This document shows positions 17,385 through 26,290 of a stretch of DNA of 64,000 bases, one piece after another. Location of the stretch: positions 1 through 64,000 of the forward strand of contig CALUWD010000009.1 in the NCBI GenBank assembly GCA_944324385.1, given 5' to 3'. Under the pieces are notes generated by a model that was not told the DNA's origin, made no database searches, and was given only the letters and a program-made list of their open reading frames with translations. The DNA is from Candidatus Gastranaerophilales bacterium. GTDB taxonomy: Bacteria > Cyanobacteriota > Vampirovibrionia > Gastranaerophilales > Gastranaerophilaceae. The first letter of the stretch is position 1. Each line of letters begins with the position of its first letter. The position numbers and the translations under genes are program-made.

Positions 17385-17705
17385 ACTATATTCCTGTATT
17401 TGTCTACTGTTCAATAATACACTTAAAGGGCATATTTGTTCTGGTCTGTTTGGAGGAAAAATTAAAAAAAACTCCCCTCTTTAAAAATTAGTAGGATTGA
17501 CAAGCATAAAAAGCATTGTGAAATTTATAAAAATACCGTTTTCTAAATCTTTAGATCTAGTACTTAGTATCCGCCCCAAATGCCCTAAAATTAAATCTTT
17601 CAATTGATGAATAAATCATCTTAAGGGGGTATATATAAAATTGTAGGGGGCAAAAAATAACCCGTTAAGTGTAAAAAAATAATTAGGGATAAAGTGGAGG
17701 AGAAT
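17385..17705. promoter_or_regulatory. Divergent intergenic region, atp operon / two-component genes
   Basis: 321 bases without a gene between atpB (minus) and the response regulator (plus). On minus, a TATTAT upstream of atpB pairs with AGAACA at 17 bases as a possible weak promoter. On plus, GGAGGAG (17696-17702) is a strong ribosome binding site for ATG 17706. I found no clear plus-strand promoter; a TTGACA at 17498-17503 has a suboptimal partner. Confidence 0.45.
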
Positions 17706-18416
17706 ATGAGGAGAGCTGATTTTAAAAGAAAGACAAGAGTAATTGTAGTGGATGATAATTATGATCATGCATCGGGCATACGCGAATTGATTAATCTTGA
17801 ACAGGATTATGAAGTTATAGCTAATGCCGGCAATGTAAATGTTGCAATTTCTCTTATTAAAAAATATCAGCCCGACATTGTTTTAATGGATATTAATATG
17901 CCTGAAACAGATGGCATTACTGCAATTTCAGAAATTGAAAAATTAGGACTTAAAACAAGAATTATTGCCCTAACTGGTTATGACGAGGCTGATTTAATTT
18001 ATCGCGCTATGAAAATTGGTGCAAAAGGCTATATTCTAAAAACTATGGCGTCTGCTCAGCTTATTCGCGCACTAGATGAAGTTTCAATGGGTAAAATTTA
18101 TCTTCCTTCAGTACTTTGTTCTAAATTCTTTGAATATTTCCAAGCAGCTGAACGCAACGAAAAAGCATATAATGCAGCAGAAGACGAGGAAAACCTCCTT
18201 AATTACCTTACAAACCGCGAAGAAGAAGTGCTTGGTCTTTTAACTGAAGGCATTACCTATAAGGGTGTTGCTCAACAGCTCTTTATTTCTGAAACAACTG
18301 TTAAAACACACGTAAATAATATTTTCCAAAAATTACAGGTAAACGACAGAACGCAAGCTGTATTGTATGCAATTAACAAAGGTTTTAGTGCAAAGAAAAA
18401 AGCAAAAATTGCATAA
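17706..18416 (+). CDS. Response regulator, NarL/FixJ family
   Basis: Two-component response regulator of 236 residues. The N-terminal receiver domain (about 11-130) has the acidic pair VVDDN, the phosphorylated Asp in DIVLMDINMPE, Thr in IIALTGYD and Lys in GYILKT. The C-terminal LuxR-type helix-turn-helix (about 165-228) reads LTNREEEVLGLLTEG, then ISETTVKTHVNNIFQKL. ATG 17706 follows GGAGGAG. The gene lies 35 bases before a histidine kinase and just upstream of flagellar basal-body genes, so it probably controls or is co-transcribed with motility genes. NarL-type output, rather than the NtrC-type regulators of many flagellar systems, is notable. Confidence 0.92.
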   Translation: MRRADFKRKTRVIVVDDNYDHASGIRELINLEQDYEVIANAGNVNVAISLIKKYQPDIVLMDINMPETDGITAISEIEKLGLKTRIIALTGYDEADLIYRAMKIGAKGYILKTMASAQLIRALDEVSMGKIYLPSVLCSKFFEYFQAAERNEKAYNAAEDEENLLNYLTNREEEVLGLLTEGITYKGVAQQLFISETTVKTHVNNIFQKLQVNDRTQAVLYAINKGFSAKKKAKIA

Positions 18417-18451
18417 TGGCTTTTGGCAAAAGTTAAAAATGGTGAGTTTAG

Positions 18452-19690
18452 ATGTATAGACACAATAAGAAAACCCTAAAAGGTTTTTTAAATTCTGAAT
18501 ATGAAAATAACGAGGAACTTTTTTCAAAAAGAACGGTAAACGGTCTTTTAAGAAGTTTGCTTGAGCCAATTGCTGCAAATAATGCAAAGTCTTTGATTTT
18601 TACAAGATTTAAAAATACAAATGGCATCGAAGGAATTATAAAAAGGCTTGAATACTGTTCTAATGTCGAGATGTTCAGCTTTTTAGATTTCGATGTTGTG
18701 TCTAAAGACGACCTTGTGGAAACTGAGTTTGTAATAATTACATCTCACAGGTACAATGCAATTTTAATCTGGGATTATTCAGATTCAAAAGATAAAAACG
18801 AAACAAGGCTATGTATTAGAGTAAACTCAAAGGACGTAAATGAAGTTTACGAGGTTGTAAAAAGCAGGCTAAAAGTTAACCTTGATGAAAAATTTTATTC
18901 ATACCGTCCAGAACGTCGTGAAAATGCGCTTTTAAATGATGCAATTTATAACGTTTTAAAAATGCTTAATGAAAATATTAAAGAAAACGATTTTAATCTA
19001 AAAGAACAGGAATTTATTGCAAATAAATTGCAAACACAAAACTCTTTAGATGAAATTAATGCAAATATTCGCTACTGTTGCCATGAGATTAAAAACCAGC
19101 TAAGTGTGCTTGATATTTATGCCAAAATTCTTGAGAAAAAATTTGGCGAAGATAACAATCTGGGGCTAATTCGTAAATCAATTTCTCTTATACGCTTGCA
19201 ACTGGATGATTTAAGGGCTAATGACAATTTGAATTTTGTGGAAAAAGATTTAAAAAAAGTCATTAAAGCCTCAATTAAAGTTTTTGAGAAAATCTTGCCA
19301 GAGCGAAATAATAAAATAAAATTTGTAGATAACATCAAAGGTAGAGCAGTTGTATTTATTGACGAGGAAAGATTTTTTGCGGTTTTAAATAACATTGTAA
19401 AAAATGCAGATGAATCAACTGAAAATGATGAAATTGAAATAAGAATTGAAGCTGATGAAAAATTTGCAAAAATATTTATAAAAAACCATGGGGAAAAGAT
19501 TGAGGAAGAAATAAAAAATAAATTATTTACCGAAGGCTTTTCTACAAAGAAAAATGGTTGGGGCTTAGGTTTAAACATTTGCAAGAAATACCTTGCAGCT
19601 CAATTGGGTTCAATTTCGCTTGTAAAAAGTGATGATGATGAAACAGAATTTTTGGTTACAATTCCATTGTCACAAAAAGCGGTAAGCTAG
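18452..19690 (+). CDS. Cytoplasmic sensor histidine kinase
   Basis: Probable cognate kinase of the preceding regulator, 412 residues. No membrane helix is visible, so it senses an internal signal. The N-terminal ~190 residues have no domain I recognise (possibly GAF-like). The dimerisation helix contains CHEIKNQLSVLDIY with the phosphorylated His at residue 211. The ATPase domain has the N box NNIVKNADEST and the G2-type box GWGLGLNICKKYL, and the C-terminus reads TEFLVTIPLS. Nine bases separate it from flgB, so it may be the second gene of a motility operon. Confidence 0.85.
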   Translation: MYRHNKKTLKGFLNSEYENNEELFSKRTVNGLLRSLLEPIAANNAKSLIFTRFKNTNGIEGIIKRLEYCSNVEMFSFLDFDVVSKDDLVETEFVIITSHRYNAILIWDYSDSKDKNETRLCIRVNSKDVNEVYEVVKSRLKVNLDEKFYSYRPERRENALLNDAIYNVLKMLNENIKENDFNLKEQEFIANKLQTQNSLDEINANIRYCCHEIKNQLSVLDIYAKILEKKFGEDNNLGLIRKSISLIRLQLDDLRANDNLNFVEKDLKKVIKASIKVFEKILPERNNKIKFVDNIKGRAVVFIDEERFFAVLNNIVKNADESTENDEIEIRIEADEKFAKIFIKNHGEKIEEEIKNKLFTEGFSTKKNGWGLGLNICKKYLAAQLGSISLVKSDDDETEFLVTIPLSQKAVS

Positions 19691-19699
19691 GAGGCGTTT

Positions 19700-20161
19700 A
19701 TGGATTTAATTAATAACAGAACAAGAGAAATAGCTGCACTTGCGCTTGATGGTTTATACCAACGCTCAAGAGCAATTTCGGCTAATACCGTAAATGCTAC
19801 AACTCCTGGGTATCAAAGAAAAGATGTTTGTTTTGAGGATCAAATTCAAGATATGATTGAAAGAGAGGACTTAAAAGAAAAAATTAAAGTCCACAATTCC
19901 CAAAAAATTGTAGAAAATCCTGTCGAAGCACTGAAAAAACAAGATCCGGCTCAAATTGCATTTCTGAGAAGCTCTGTAAACAATGGATTTTCGCCTGAAA
20001 TTATTGGAGATTATTCAGATCCTATAAGTGCCGATGGAAATAACGTTAATCTTGAAGCAGAGATGATGGATGAAGCCAAAACAGGTACACAATACACAAT
20101 ACTTTCAACCCTTATGTCAAGGTCTTTTCAGAGCTTACAAAGCGTAATTAAGGGTCAATAA
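19700..20161 (+). CDS. flgB: Flagellar basal-body rod protein FlgB
   Basis: Proximal rod subunit exported by the flagellar type III apparatus. The 153 residues include the family's N-terminal helix with ISANTVNATTPGYQRKDVCFEDQ and a C-terminal helix (TQYTILSTLMSRSFQSLQSVIKG) that packs in the rod. The segment VNLEAEMMDEAKT before it is conserved in FlgB. AGGAGG lies upstream of ATG 19700. It is first of the flgB-flgC-fliE trio. Confidence 0.93.
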   Translation: MDLINNRTREIAALALDGLYQRSRAISANTVNATTPGYQRKDVCFEDQIQDMIEREDLKEKIKVHNSQKIVENPVEALKKQDPAQIAFLRSSVNNGFSPEIIGDYSDPISADGNNVNLEAEMMDEAKTGTQYTILSTLMSRSFQSLQSVIKGQ

Positions 20162-20173
20162 AGGAGGTAGTAA

Positions 20174-20668
20174 ATGAGTTTTGATATTTTTGATATAGCA
20201 GGTTCAGGAATGCACGCGCAAAGGGTTATGATGGATACTGTTTCATCAAACATTGCAAATGCTAATACTACAAGAAATGCAAAGGGTGAAAGGGAAGTTT
20301 ATACAAAAAAAGAAGTTACATTTAAAGCAGTTTATAAAAACGCGCTTCGTCCCGCTATGCCAACAGGGCACCATGAAGTTCAAATGGATATGGAAAATGG
20401 CCCTTATTTAAGAGGTAGAGTAGTTTTTCAGGAAGATGGCATGGCGCAAGGTGTTATGGTGGATGAGATAAGAGAATCTGAAAACCCATATAGAATGGTA
20501 TACGACCCAACCCATCCTGATGCTGATGAAAAAGGCATGGTGAAACTTCCAAATGTAAATGTTGTAGAAGAAATGGTTAATATGGTAAATGCTTCAAAAG
20601 CTTATGAAGCAAATGTTACAATTGCTCAAACCACAAAAACCATGATACAAAGTGCGCTTCAAATATAA
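20174..20668 (+). CDS. flgC: Flagellar basal-body rod protein FlgC
   Basis: Proximal rod subunit, 164 residues. The N-terminus MSFDIFDIAGSGMHAQRVMM followed by SSNIANANTTR is the rod-protein signature. The middle contains NPYRMVYDPTHPDAD and the C-terminus contains VNVVEEMVNMVNASKAYEAN, both diagnostic of FlgC. It starts 12 bases after flgB with AAGGAGG, consistent with one transcript. Confidence 0.95.
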   Translation: MSFDIFDIAGSGMHAQRVMMDTVSSNIANANTTRNAKGEREVYTKKEVTFKAVYKNALRPAMPTGHHEVQMDMENGPYLRGRVVFQEDGMAQGVMVDEIRESENPYRMVYDPTHPDADEKGMVKLPNVNVVEEMVNMVNASKAYEANVTIAQTTKTMIQSALQI

Positions 20669-20678
20669 GGTTTAAAAT

Positions 20679-21152
20679 ATGAGTTTTCAAATTAATACAA
20701 ATATTGGTTCAATAGATAATTTTAACAAAAGTTTTAACAACAGTATTAAAAATTTTAACGAGCAAATTGATAATGCGTCTGATTTTAACGAAGTTTTTAA
20801 TGCACTTACATCAAATGAGCCTAAAAATACAAAAGAACCACAAAAGCTAAAGGGTTCAGTTGAAATGTTTTTAGGGGCTGATGCTATTAATGCGCAAAAG
20901 ATTGAAAACCTTTCAGATACTGCAAGAATGGCACGTGATATAGGGGAGGGCTTTTCAAAAGGAATAGGTAATTTAAGTTCAACTCAAAAAGATGCGGAAG
21001 ATGCTATGGAAACATTTGCCGCAGGCGGTGATATAAGTGTGCATGAAGTAATGATAGCTTCTCAAAAGTCATCTCTTGCAATGCAAATGGCAATTCAATT
21101 GAGAAATCAGATGATAAATGCGTACAGTGAATTTAAAAACCTAAGAGTTTAA
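20679..21152 (+). CDS. fliE: Flagellar hook-basal body protein FliE
   Basis: Adaptor between the MS ring and the rod. The C-terminal half (about 85-157) has the FliE segment SVHEVMIASQKSSLAMQMAI followed by QLRNQMINAYSEF, the conserved end of the family. At 157 residues it is longer than usual (about 100) because of an Asn/Phe-rich N-terminal extension (1-45). It is ten bases after flgC. fliF follows after an 85-base gap that carries a likely internal promoter. Confidence 0.88.
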   Translation: MSFQINTNIGSIDNFNKSFNNSIKNFNEQIDNASDFNEVFNALTSNEPKNTKEPQKLKGSVEMFLGADAINAQKIENLSDTARMARDIGEGFSKGIGNLSSTQKDAEDAMETFAAGGDISVHEVMIASQKSSLAMQMAIQLRNQMINAYSEFKNLRV

Positions 21153-21165
21153 AAAGCTTAACAAA

Positions 21166-21194
21166 TTGAATTAATTCATAAAAAAGTCTAAAAT
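21166..21194 (+). promoter_or_regulatory. Promoter upstream of fliF
   Basis: -35 TTGAAT (21166-21171) and -10 TAAAAT (21189-21194), 17-base spacing, in the only sizeable gap of the flagellar cluster. Confidence 0.5.
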
Positions 21195-21237
21195 ATTGTA
21201 GTAACACAGTCAAAAATAATCAGGGATATTTAATAAA

Positions 21238-22974
21238 GTGAACGAACATTTAAAAGCCATGGCACTAGACATAAAAAAGATTTGGGACAAATTTGACCTG
21301 AATCAAAAGTTTATTATAGCTGCGCTTTTAGTTGTTGCAATGGTTGTTTGTCTGTATTTTATCTTTAAAGCAACTGAACCTGATTGGACTGTTTTATATT
21401 CAGAATTATCAAGAGATGATGTGGCTGCAATTACTGAAAGCCTTAAAAAAAGCGGCTATGCTTTTAAATTATCTGAGGATAAGTCTGCAATTTTAGTTCG
21501 TGAGCAAGATAAAGAAAATCTTAGAATTTTCGTTGCAGAAAATGATCTTATAAAGGATTCATCCCCAGGGTTTGAACTTTTAGATGATTTACAAATGGGC
21601 TCAACTGATTTTAAAAATAAACTTACAAAACAAAGAATTTTTCAAGGTGAATTGACACGTTCAATTGAAAAAATAAGCGGTATCCAAAAAGCTCGTGTCC
21701 AGCTTGCAGAACCTGAGCGCTCTGTGTTTTCTGACGATGATGAAGAACCTAGTGCAAGTGTTATATTAATTCTTGAACCCGGTTACAGGCTAAAACCCTC
21801 TCAAATTCTTGCTATCAAAAATCTTGTTGCCTATTCTGTACCGCGTCTTACAAATGACAGGGTCTTTTTAACTGACCAAAACGGAAATGCGCTAAGTGAA
21901 GATGTTTCAAAGAATAATACAGATATGCAAACTTATAGAACATCTTTTGAAAAAGAAGCTGCAAAGAAAATTCAAGATACTCTTGAAACAATAATGGGCA
22001 AAGATAACGTGTCAGTGCAGGTTAGCGCTGTTATGGATTTTAATTCAACTCGCTCGACAATTGAGAGTTATGTGCCTGCTGGTGACTCTCAAGCAGGTGT
22101 AATTTTAGGACAACAAAGCGAAAAAGAAACATACAAAAAACCGCAGCCTATTGTTTTAAAGAAGGATGAAGTTGCACTTGACCCTGATAATCCTAATGCG
22201 CAAAATCAACAACAAGGCGCACAAGGTGCTGTTCAAGGCGAAAATGCTCAAAATCCTCAAACTCAAAATGTTATGACAGTTGTTGAAGAACAAAGTGGAA
22301 TTAGCGAAGCGGATGAAAATGCAAGAAACGTTACAGATAAAGTTCGCGGTCGTGAGTTGAGTTATGAAAAAGAAAAAAATGCCGTTAATTATGCCGTTAC
22401 AAAAGAAGTTAAACAGGTTGTTTATGCTCCCGGGGCTGTAACTCGCTTATCTGTTGCGGTTGCAGTAAATAAAATTTTAACTGATGAAGAAAAAGAAGAT
22501 ATTAAAAACCTTGTAATAGCTGCCGCAGGTATGGATATAAGCCGTGGTGATGTTGTCAATGTTTCAAGTCTAAAATTTATGGGAATAGATAAAGCAGAAC
22601 AGTTGCAGACACTAAACCAAGAAAGATATGCAAAAATCATGGAAATGTTAGAATTTATATTTTCAAATGTTGCGCCACTAATTGTAGTTTTAGTCCTTGG
22701 AATATTAGGACTTACAACGTTTTCTTCTATATTTAAAAAACCTGAGCCTCCAAAGCCTGTGTATCAGGAAGAAAACCAGTATAATAATGCTTTTGATCCT
22801 TATTTAATGTTAAGTAATAATGATAATATGGATGCAAGTTATATGGATCAACCAGAAAATAATGAGCCTGTATTTACTTCAATTGTTGATAAAAAACGGG
22901 CTGAAATTACAGACATAATAATGGGTGATCCTCAAGATGCGGCAAGATTGCTTACATCTTATATAAAGGAATAA
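21238..22974 (+). CDS. fliF: Flagellar MS-ring protein FliF
   Basis: Forms the inner-membrane MS ring on which the flagellum assembles. The 578 residues have a membrane helix near the N-terminus (about 24-43, FIIAALLVVAMVVCLYFIF), ring-building motifs (EPDWTVLYSELSRDD and KISGIQKARVQLAEPERSVF), and a Gln/Asn-rich insertion at about 318-345. A second membrane helix lies at about 474-495, and the cytoplasmic tail that binds FliG follows. The start is GTG 21238; an internal ATG at 21262 is possible, and the ribosome binding site is weak for both. Confidence 0.94.
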   Translation: MNEHLKAMALDIKKIWDKFDLNQKFIIAALLVVAMVVCLYFIFKATEPDWTVLYSELSRDDVAAITESLKKSGYAFKLSEDKSAILVREQDKENLRIFVAENDLIKDSSPGFELLDDLQMGSTDFKNKLTKQRIFQGELTRSIEKISGIQKARVQLAEPERSVFSDDDEEPSASVILILEPGYRLKPSQILAIKNLVAYSVPRLTNDRVFLTDQNGNALSEDVSKNNTDMQTYRTSFEKEAAKKIQDTLETIMGKDNVSVQVSAVMDFNSTRSTIESYVPAGDSQAGVILGQQSEKETYKKPQPIVLKKDEVALDPDNPNAQNQQQGAQGAVQGENAQNPQTQNVMTVVEEQSGISEADENARNVTDKVRGRELSYEKEKNAVNYAVTKEVKQVVYAPGAVTRLSVAVAVNKILTDEEKEDIKNLVIAAAGMDISRGDVVNVSSLKFMGIDKAEQLQTLNQERYAKIMEMLEFIFSNVAPLIVVLVLGILGLTTFSSIFKKPEPPKPVYQEENQYNNAFDPYLMLSNNDNMDASYMDQPENNEPVFTSIVDKKRAEITDIIMGDPQDAARLLTSYIKE

Positions 22975-23012
22975 ATAATACTAGAGAGAATAGAGAGAAG
23001 AACTAAAGAGAA

Positions 23013-24035
23013 ATGCTCCCAATACAAATAGAAGCCATGACACATTCACAAAAGGTTGCAGCACTTATGATAGTGTTGGGGCCTGCTACTGCTTCTGAAA
23101 TTATGAAAAATATTACAGATGATGACATTTTGGAGCAAATAACATTAGATATTGCTGCTATGAATAAGTTGCCCATTGAAACGCTTGAGGCTATTGTAGA
23201 TGAGTTTCACACAATCTTCCAAGCTAATTCAATGCTTGCGTCAGGCGGTATGAATTATGCAAGGCAACTCTTAGAAAAAGCCTATGGTACAGATCAGGCA
23301 AATAAAATTTTGGACAGATTAGTAACTATTCTAAACTCCAATCCTTTCCAATTTTTCAACGATGCTGATCCTATTCAGCTTGCAACTTCTTTTCAAAATG
23401 AAAACCCTCAGCTTATCGCGCTTATTTTGGCTTATTTAAAACCTGAGCAATCTGCAAAAGTTTTAAACTGCTTGCCGCCAAGTGTTCAGCACAAGGTTTC
23501 TTTAAAAATAGCTCAAATGGCTACAACAAACCCTGAAATTATTTCTGAAGTTGAAAAAATTGTAGAAAGCAAGTTTTCAAATGTTGTTATACAGGATTTC
23601 TCAAAAGCAGGTGGTACAGAAACTCTTGCAAGTATTTTGAACAGAACTGATAGGGCAACCGAGAAAAACGTTATTGAAATGCTCGAGGAGGAAACTCCAC
23701 AGTTGGCTGAAGACGTTAGAAGTCTTATGTTTGTATTTGAAGACATTGTTAACCTTGATGATAGAGCAATTCAAAGAATATTGCGTGAAGTTGATACAAA
23801 AGACCTCGCACTTTCTCTTAAAGGTTCAAGGGATGATGTTAAAGATAAAATTCTTAGAAATATGTCAGAACGTGCACAGGCGATATTGCTTGAAGATATG
23901 GAGTATATGGGACCTGTTAGAGCGCGTGAAGTTCAAGAAGTACAATCTAGAATTGTTGGTATTATAAGAATGCTTGAACAAAACGGCGAAATCGTGGTTG
24001 TTCGCGATGGAGCAGGAGATGAGTTAATTGAGTAG
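23013..24035 (+). CDS. fliG: Flagellar motor switch protein FliG
   Basis: Rotor protein that receives torque from the stator, 340 residues. The N-terminal domain reads SQKVAALMIVLGPATASEI (FliF contact). The middle domain has ENPQLIALILAYLKPEQSAKVL, the family's counterpart of the EHPQ motif. The C-terminal domain contains VFEDIVNLDDRAIQRILREV with the charged torque residues, then MGPVRAREVQEVQ. Its last codons overlap the fliH start. Confidence 0.96.
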   Translation: MLPIQIEAMTHSQKVAALMIVLGPATASEIMKNITDDDILEQITLDIAAMNKLPIETLEAIVDEFHTIFQANSMLASGGMNYARQLLEKAYGTDQANKILDRLVTILNSNPFQFFNDADPIQLATSFQNENPQLIALILAYLKPEQSAKVLNCLPPSVQHKVSLKIAQMATTNPEIISEVEKIVESKFSNVVIQDFSKAGGTETLASILNRTDRATEKNVIEMLEEETPQLAEDVRSLMFVFEDIVNLDDRAIQRILREVDTKDLALSLKGSRDDVKDKILRNMSERAQAILLEDMEYMGPVRAREVQEVQSRIVGIIRMLEQNGEIVVVRDGAGDELIE

Positions 24036-24969
24036 AATTACATCTGATAAAATTAGTTTGGCTGATTCAATAGTTGTTGATTTTTTTTCTCATGAGGAAG
24101 AAGAACAACAGCAGCAAATTGAAGAACAAGCAGTAGAAGAAGAAGTTATTCCTGAGGAGGAGATAACTCGTTTAAACCTGTTGCAGTTGGAAGCGCAGGA
24201 TAAGGCACAAAAAATAATTGAAGAAGCAAATCAGCAAGCCCAAGAGATTCTTGATAAGGCAAGGCTTGAGGCTGATGAGTTAAAATTAAGAGCTCAAGAT
24301 GACACCCAAAAACTTAAAAACGAGGCAAGTGAGCTTTTAGAAAAAACAAAAGCGGAAGTCGAAACTATGCTTGAAGGTGCTAAAGGTGAAGTTGAACAAA
24401 TAAAAGACACTGCTTCGCAAACTGGGGCAAAAGAAGGGTATCAGGCAGGATACGATGACGGGCTTAAAAATATAAAAGAAGAACTTGTGCATAAAATTTT
24501 TGCAATGGACGAAGTTATTAAAAATGCTTTTGAAATGAAGAAAAAGATTTTCTTTTCTTCTAAAAGGGAAATGGTAGAACTTATTCTTATGATTGCACGT
24601 AAGGTGGCACTTAACTCTATTGATGAGACAAGTGTTGCGCGCATTGTGGACAAATCAATCTCGCTTTTAAATGACAAGGAAAATATTGAACTTATATTGA
24701 GTGAAAAGTATGCTAAACTCTTAAATCAAGTATTAAACAACGATTTATTAGAGCAAAAACCTGATTTAGAAATAGATATAGATAAATTGCGCAGTATAAA
24801 ACTTACTTATAATTCAAAATTTGCTGATGATACTTTAATTGTTCAAACTCCAAAAGAGCGTTTAGACTTAGGTTTTGAATCGCAACTTGATGAAATATCA
24901 AAAGAGTTTTTAAAAGAGCTGAACCTGTCTTTTGATAAGGAAGATGAGGAAGAATTTGAACAAGTTTGA
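24028..24969 (+). CDS. fliH: Flagellar assembly protein FliH
   Basis: Regulator and stator-like partner of the export ATPase FliI. The 313 residues contain an acidic Gln/Glu stretch (22-48), a long alanine-rich coiled coil (about 52-130) and a C-terminal FliH / V-type E-like domain (about 140-270) starting AKEGYQAGYDDGLKN. The start is probably TTG 24028, inside the fliG 3' end, with GGAG about ten bases upstream; no early ATG exists. It overlaps fliI at its own 3' end, indicating coupled translation. Confidence 0.85.
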   Translation: MSRITSDKISLADSIVVDFFSHEEEEQQQQIEEQAVEEEVIPEEEITRLNLLQLEAQDKAQKIIEEANQQAQEILDKARLEADELKLRAQDDTQKLKNEASELLEKTKAEVETMLEGAKGEVEQIKDTASQTGAKEGYQAGYDDGLKNIKEELVHKIFAMDEVIKNAFEMKKKIFFSSKREMVELILMIARKVALNSIDETSVARIVDKSISLLNDKENIELILSEKYAKLLNQVLNNDLLEQKPDLEIDIDKLRSIKLTYNSKFADDTLIVQTPKERLDLGFESQLDEISKEFLKELNLSFDKEDEEEFEQV

Positions 24970-26269
24970 CTTTTCTCCTTATAAAAAAATTGTCGAAGAC
25001 ATTAATCCGATTGCAAAAATTGGCAAAGTTGTAGAAATAATTGGGCTTATAATAGAAGCTGACGGGCCTGAATCTTCAATTGGTGATTTGTGTCACATAT
25101 TATCTGATGATATGCCGCCTATTTGGGCAGAAGTTGTCGGGTTTCGTGAAGATAGAATTTTGCTTATGCCGTTAGGATCAATTGATGGTCTAAAGGCTGG
25201 GGCAAAGGTTGTGAACACTGGTGAAGATATGAAAGTCAAGGTGTCTGATTCTTTGCTGGGCAGGGTTTTAGATGGTTTGGGAAATCCTATTGATGGACTT
25301 GGTGAAATTAGCGCGGATAAGTACTATTCTACAAATGGCAAATTAATTAATCCGCTTGCAAGAAAACCTATTGATGAGCCTTTGAGCCTTGGAATAAGGG
25401 CAGTTGATGGTCTTATAACGATTGGCAAAGGTCAAAGGATGGGTATTTTCGCAGGCTCAGGTGTTGGCAAAAGTACCACTCTTGCTATGATGGCAAAAAA
25501 TACATCGGCAGATATAAATGTTATAGCTTTAATTGGTGAGCGTGGCAGGGAGGTAAGAGAGTTTATTGAGCATACATTGGGTGTCGAGGGTATGAAGCGC
25601 TCTATTGTTGTTGTTGCAACGTCTGAGCAGCCTTCTCTTGTTAAGATAAAAGCAGCTTTTGTAGCTTGTGCAATTGCTGAATATTTTAGAGATAAGGGCA
25701 AGGATGTTCTTTTTATGCTGGATAGTGTTACCCGTATCGCCCTTGCACAAAGAGAAGTTGGTCTTGCAGTTGGTGAGCCACCTGCAACAAGGGGCTATAC
25801 TCCTTCTGTTTTTGCACTTATGCCTAAGTTTCTTGAGCGTGCAGGTTGCAATGAATTTGGTACTATAACAGGGCTGTATACTGTACTTGTTGAAGGTGAT
25901 GATTTTAACGAGCCTGTTTCAGACACTGCAAGAAGCATTTTAGATGGTCACATAATGCTCTCAAGAGATCTTGCCCATAAAAATCACTATCCTGCAATAG
26001 ATGTTCTGCAAAGTATTTCGCGTGTAATGAATAATGTTGTTTCGGCTGAGCATAAAAGCGCTGCAGGAAAAATTCGCGCCTTGCTTGCAAGTTATGCAAA
26101 AAATGAGGATTTAATAAATATTGGCGCGTATCAAAGAGGGGCTGACCCTATGACTGATAAAGCGATAACTTTAATGGATAAAATTAAAGGGTACTTGATA
26201 CAGTCAACTGATGAAAAAACTAATTATGACACAAATGTTGATGAGCTTATAAAATTGGCGCAGCTATAA
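24944..26269 (+). CDS. fliI: Flagellum-specific ATP synthase FliI
   Basis: Export ATPase of the flagellar type III apparatus, homologous to F1 beta. The Walker A motif is GIFAGSGVGKSTTLAMMA, followed by NVIALIGERGREVREFIE; the Walker B strand is VLFMLDSVTRIALAQREV. The substrate-specific EPPATRGYTPSVFA is typical of FliI and related secretion ATPases. The start is ambiguous: ATG 24944 has AAGGA very close, while TTG 24956 has GAGGAAG at good spacing; both lie inside fliH. It is last in the cluster; fliJ does not follow. A terminator overlaps its stop codon. Confidence 0.94.
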   Translation: MRKNLNKFDFSPYKKIVEDINPIAKIGKVVEIIGLIIEADGPESSIGDLCHILSDDMPPIWAEVVGFREDRILLMPLGSIDGLKAGAKVVNTGEDMKVKVSDSLLGRVLDGLGNPIDGLGEISADKYYSTNGKLINPLARKPIDEPLSLGIRAVDGLITIGKGQRMGIFAGSGVGKSTTLAMMAKNTSADINVIALIGERGREVREFIEHTLGVEGMKRSIVVVATSEQPSLVKIKAAFVACAIAEYFRDKGKDVLFMLDSVTRIALAQREVGLAVGEPPATRGYTPSVFALMPKFLERAGCNEFGTITGLYTVLVEGDDFNEPVSDTARSILDGHIMLSRDLAHKNHYPAIDVLQSISRVMNNVVSAEHKSAAGKIRALLASYAKNEDLINIGAYQRGADPMTDKAITLMDKIKGYLIQSTDEKTNYDTNVDELIKLAQL

Positions 26270-26290
26270 AAACTGCGCCTATTTTATTTA
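26257..26290. terminator. Terminator overlapping the fliI stop codon
   Basis: Stem GGCGCAG (26257-26263) with CTGCGCC (26273-26279), then a T-rich tract. The first arm is inside the last fliI codons, and the tract reaches the convergent rpsA stop. It may work in both directions. Confidence 0.75.

Noticed and set aside
17498-17503. TTGACA as -35 of the response regulator promoter
   Set aside because: The only -10-like box lies 23 bases away and the gene start is about 200 bases downstream; no good match.
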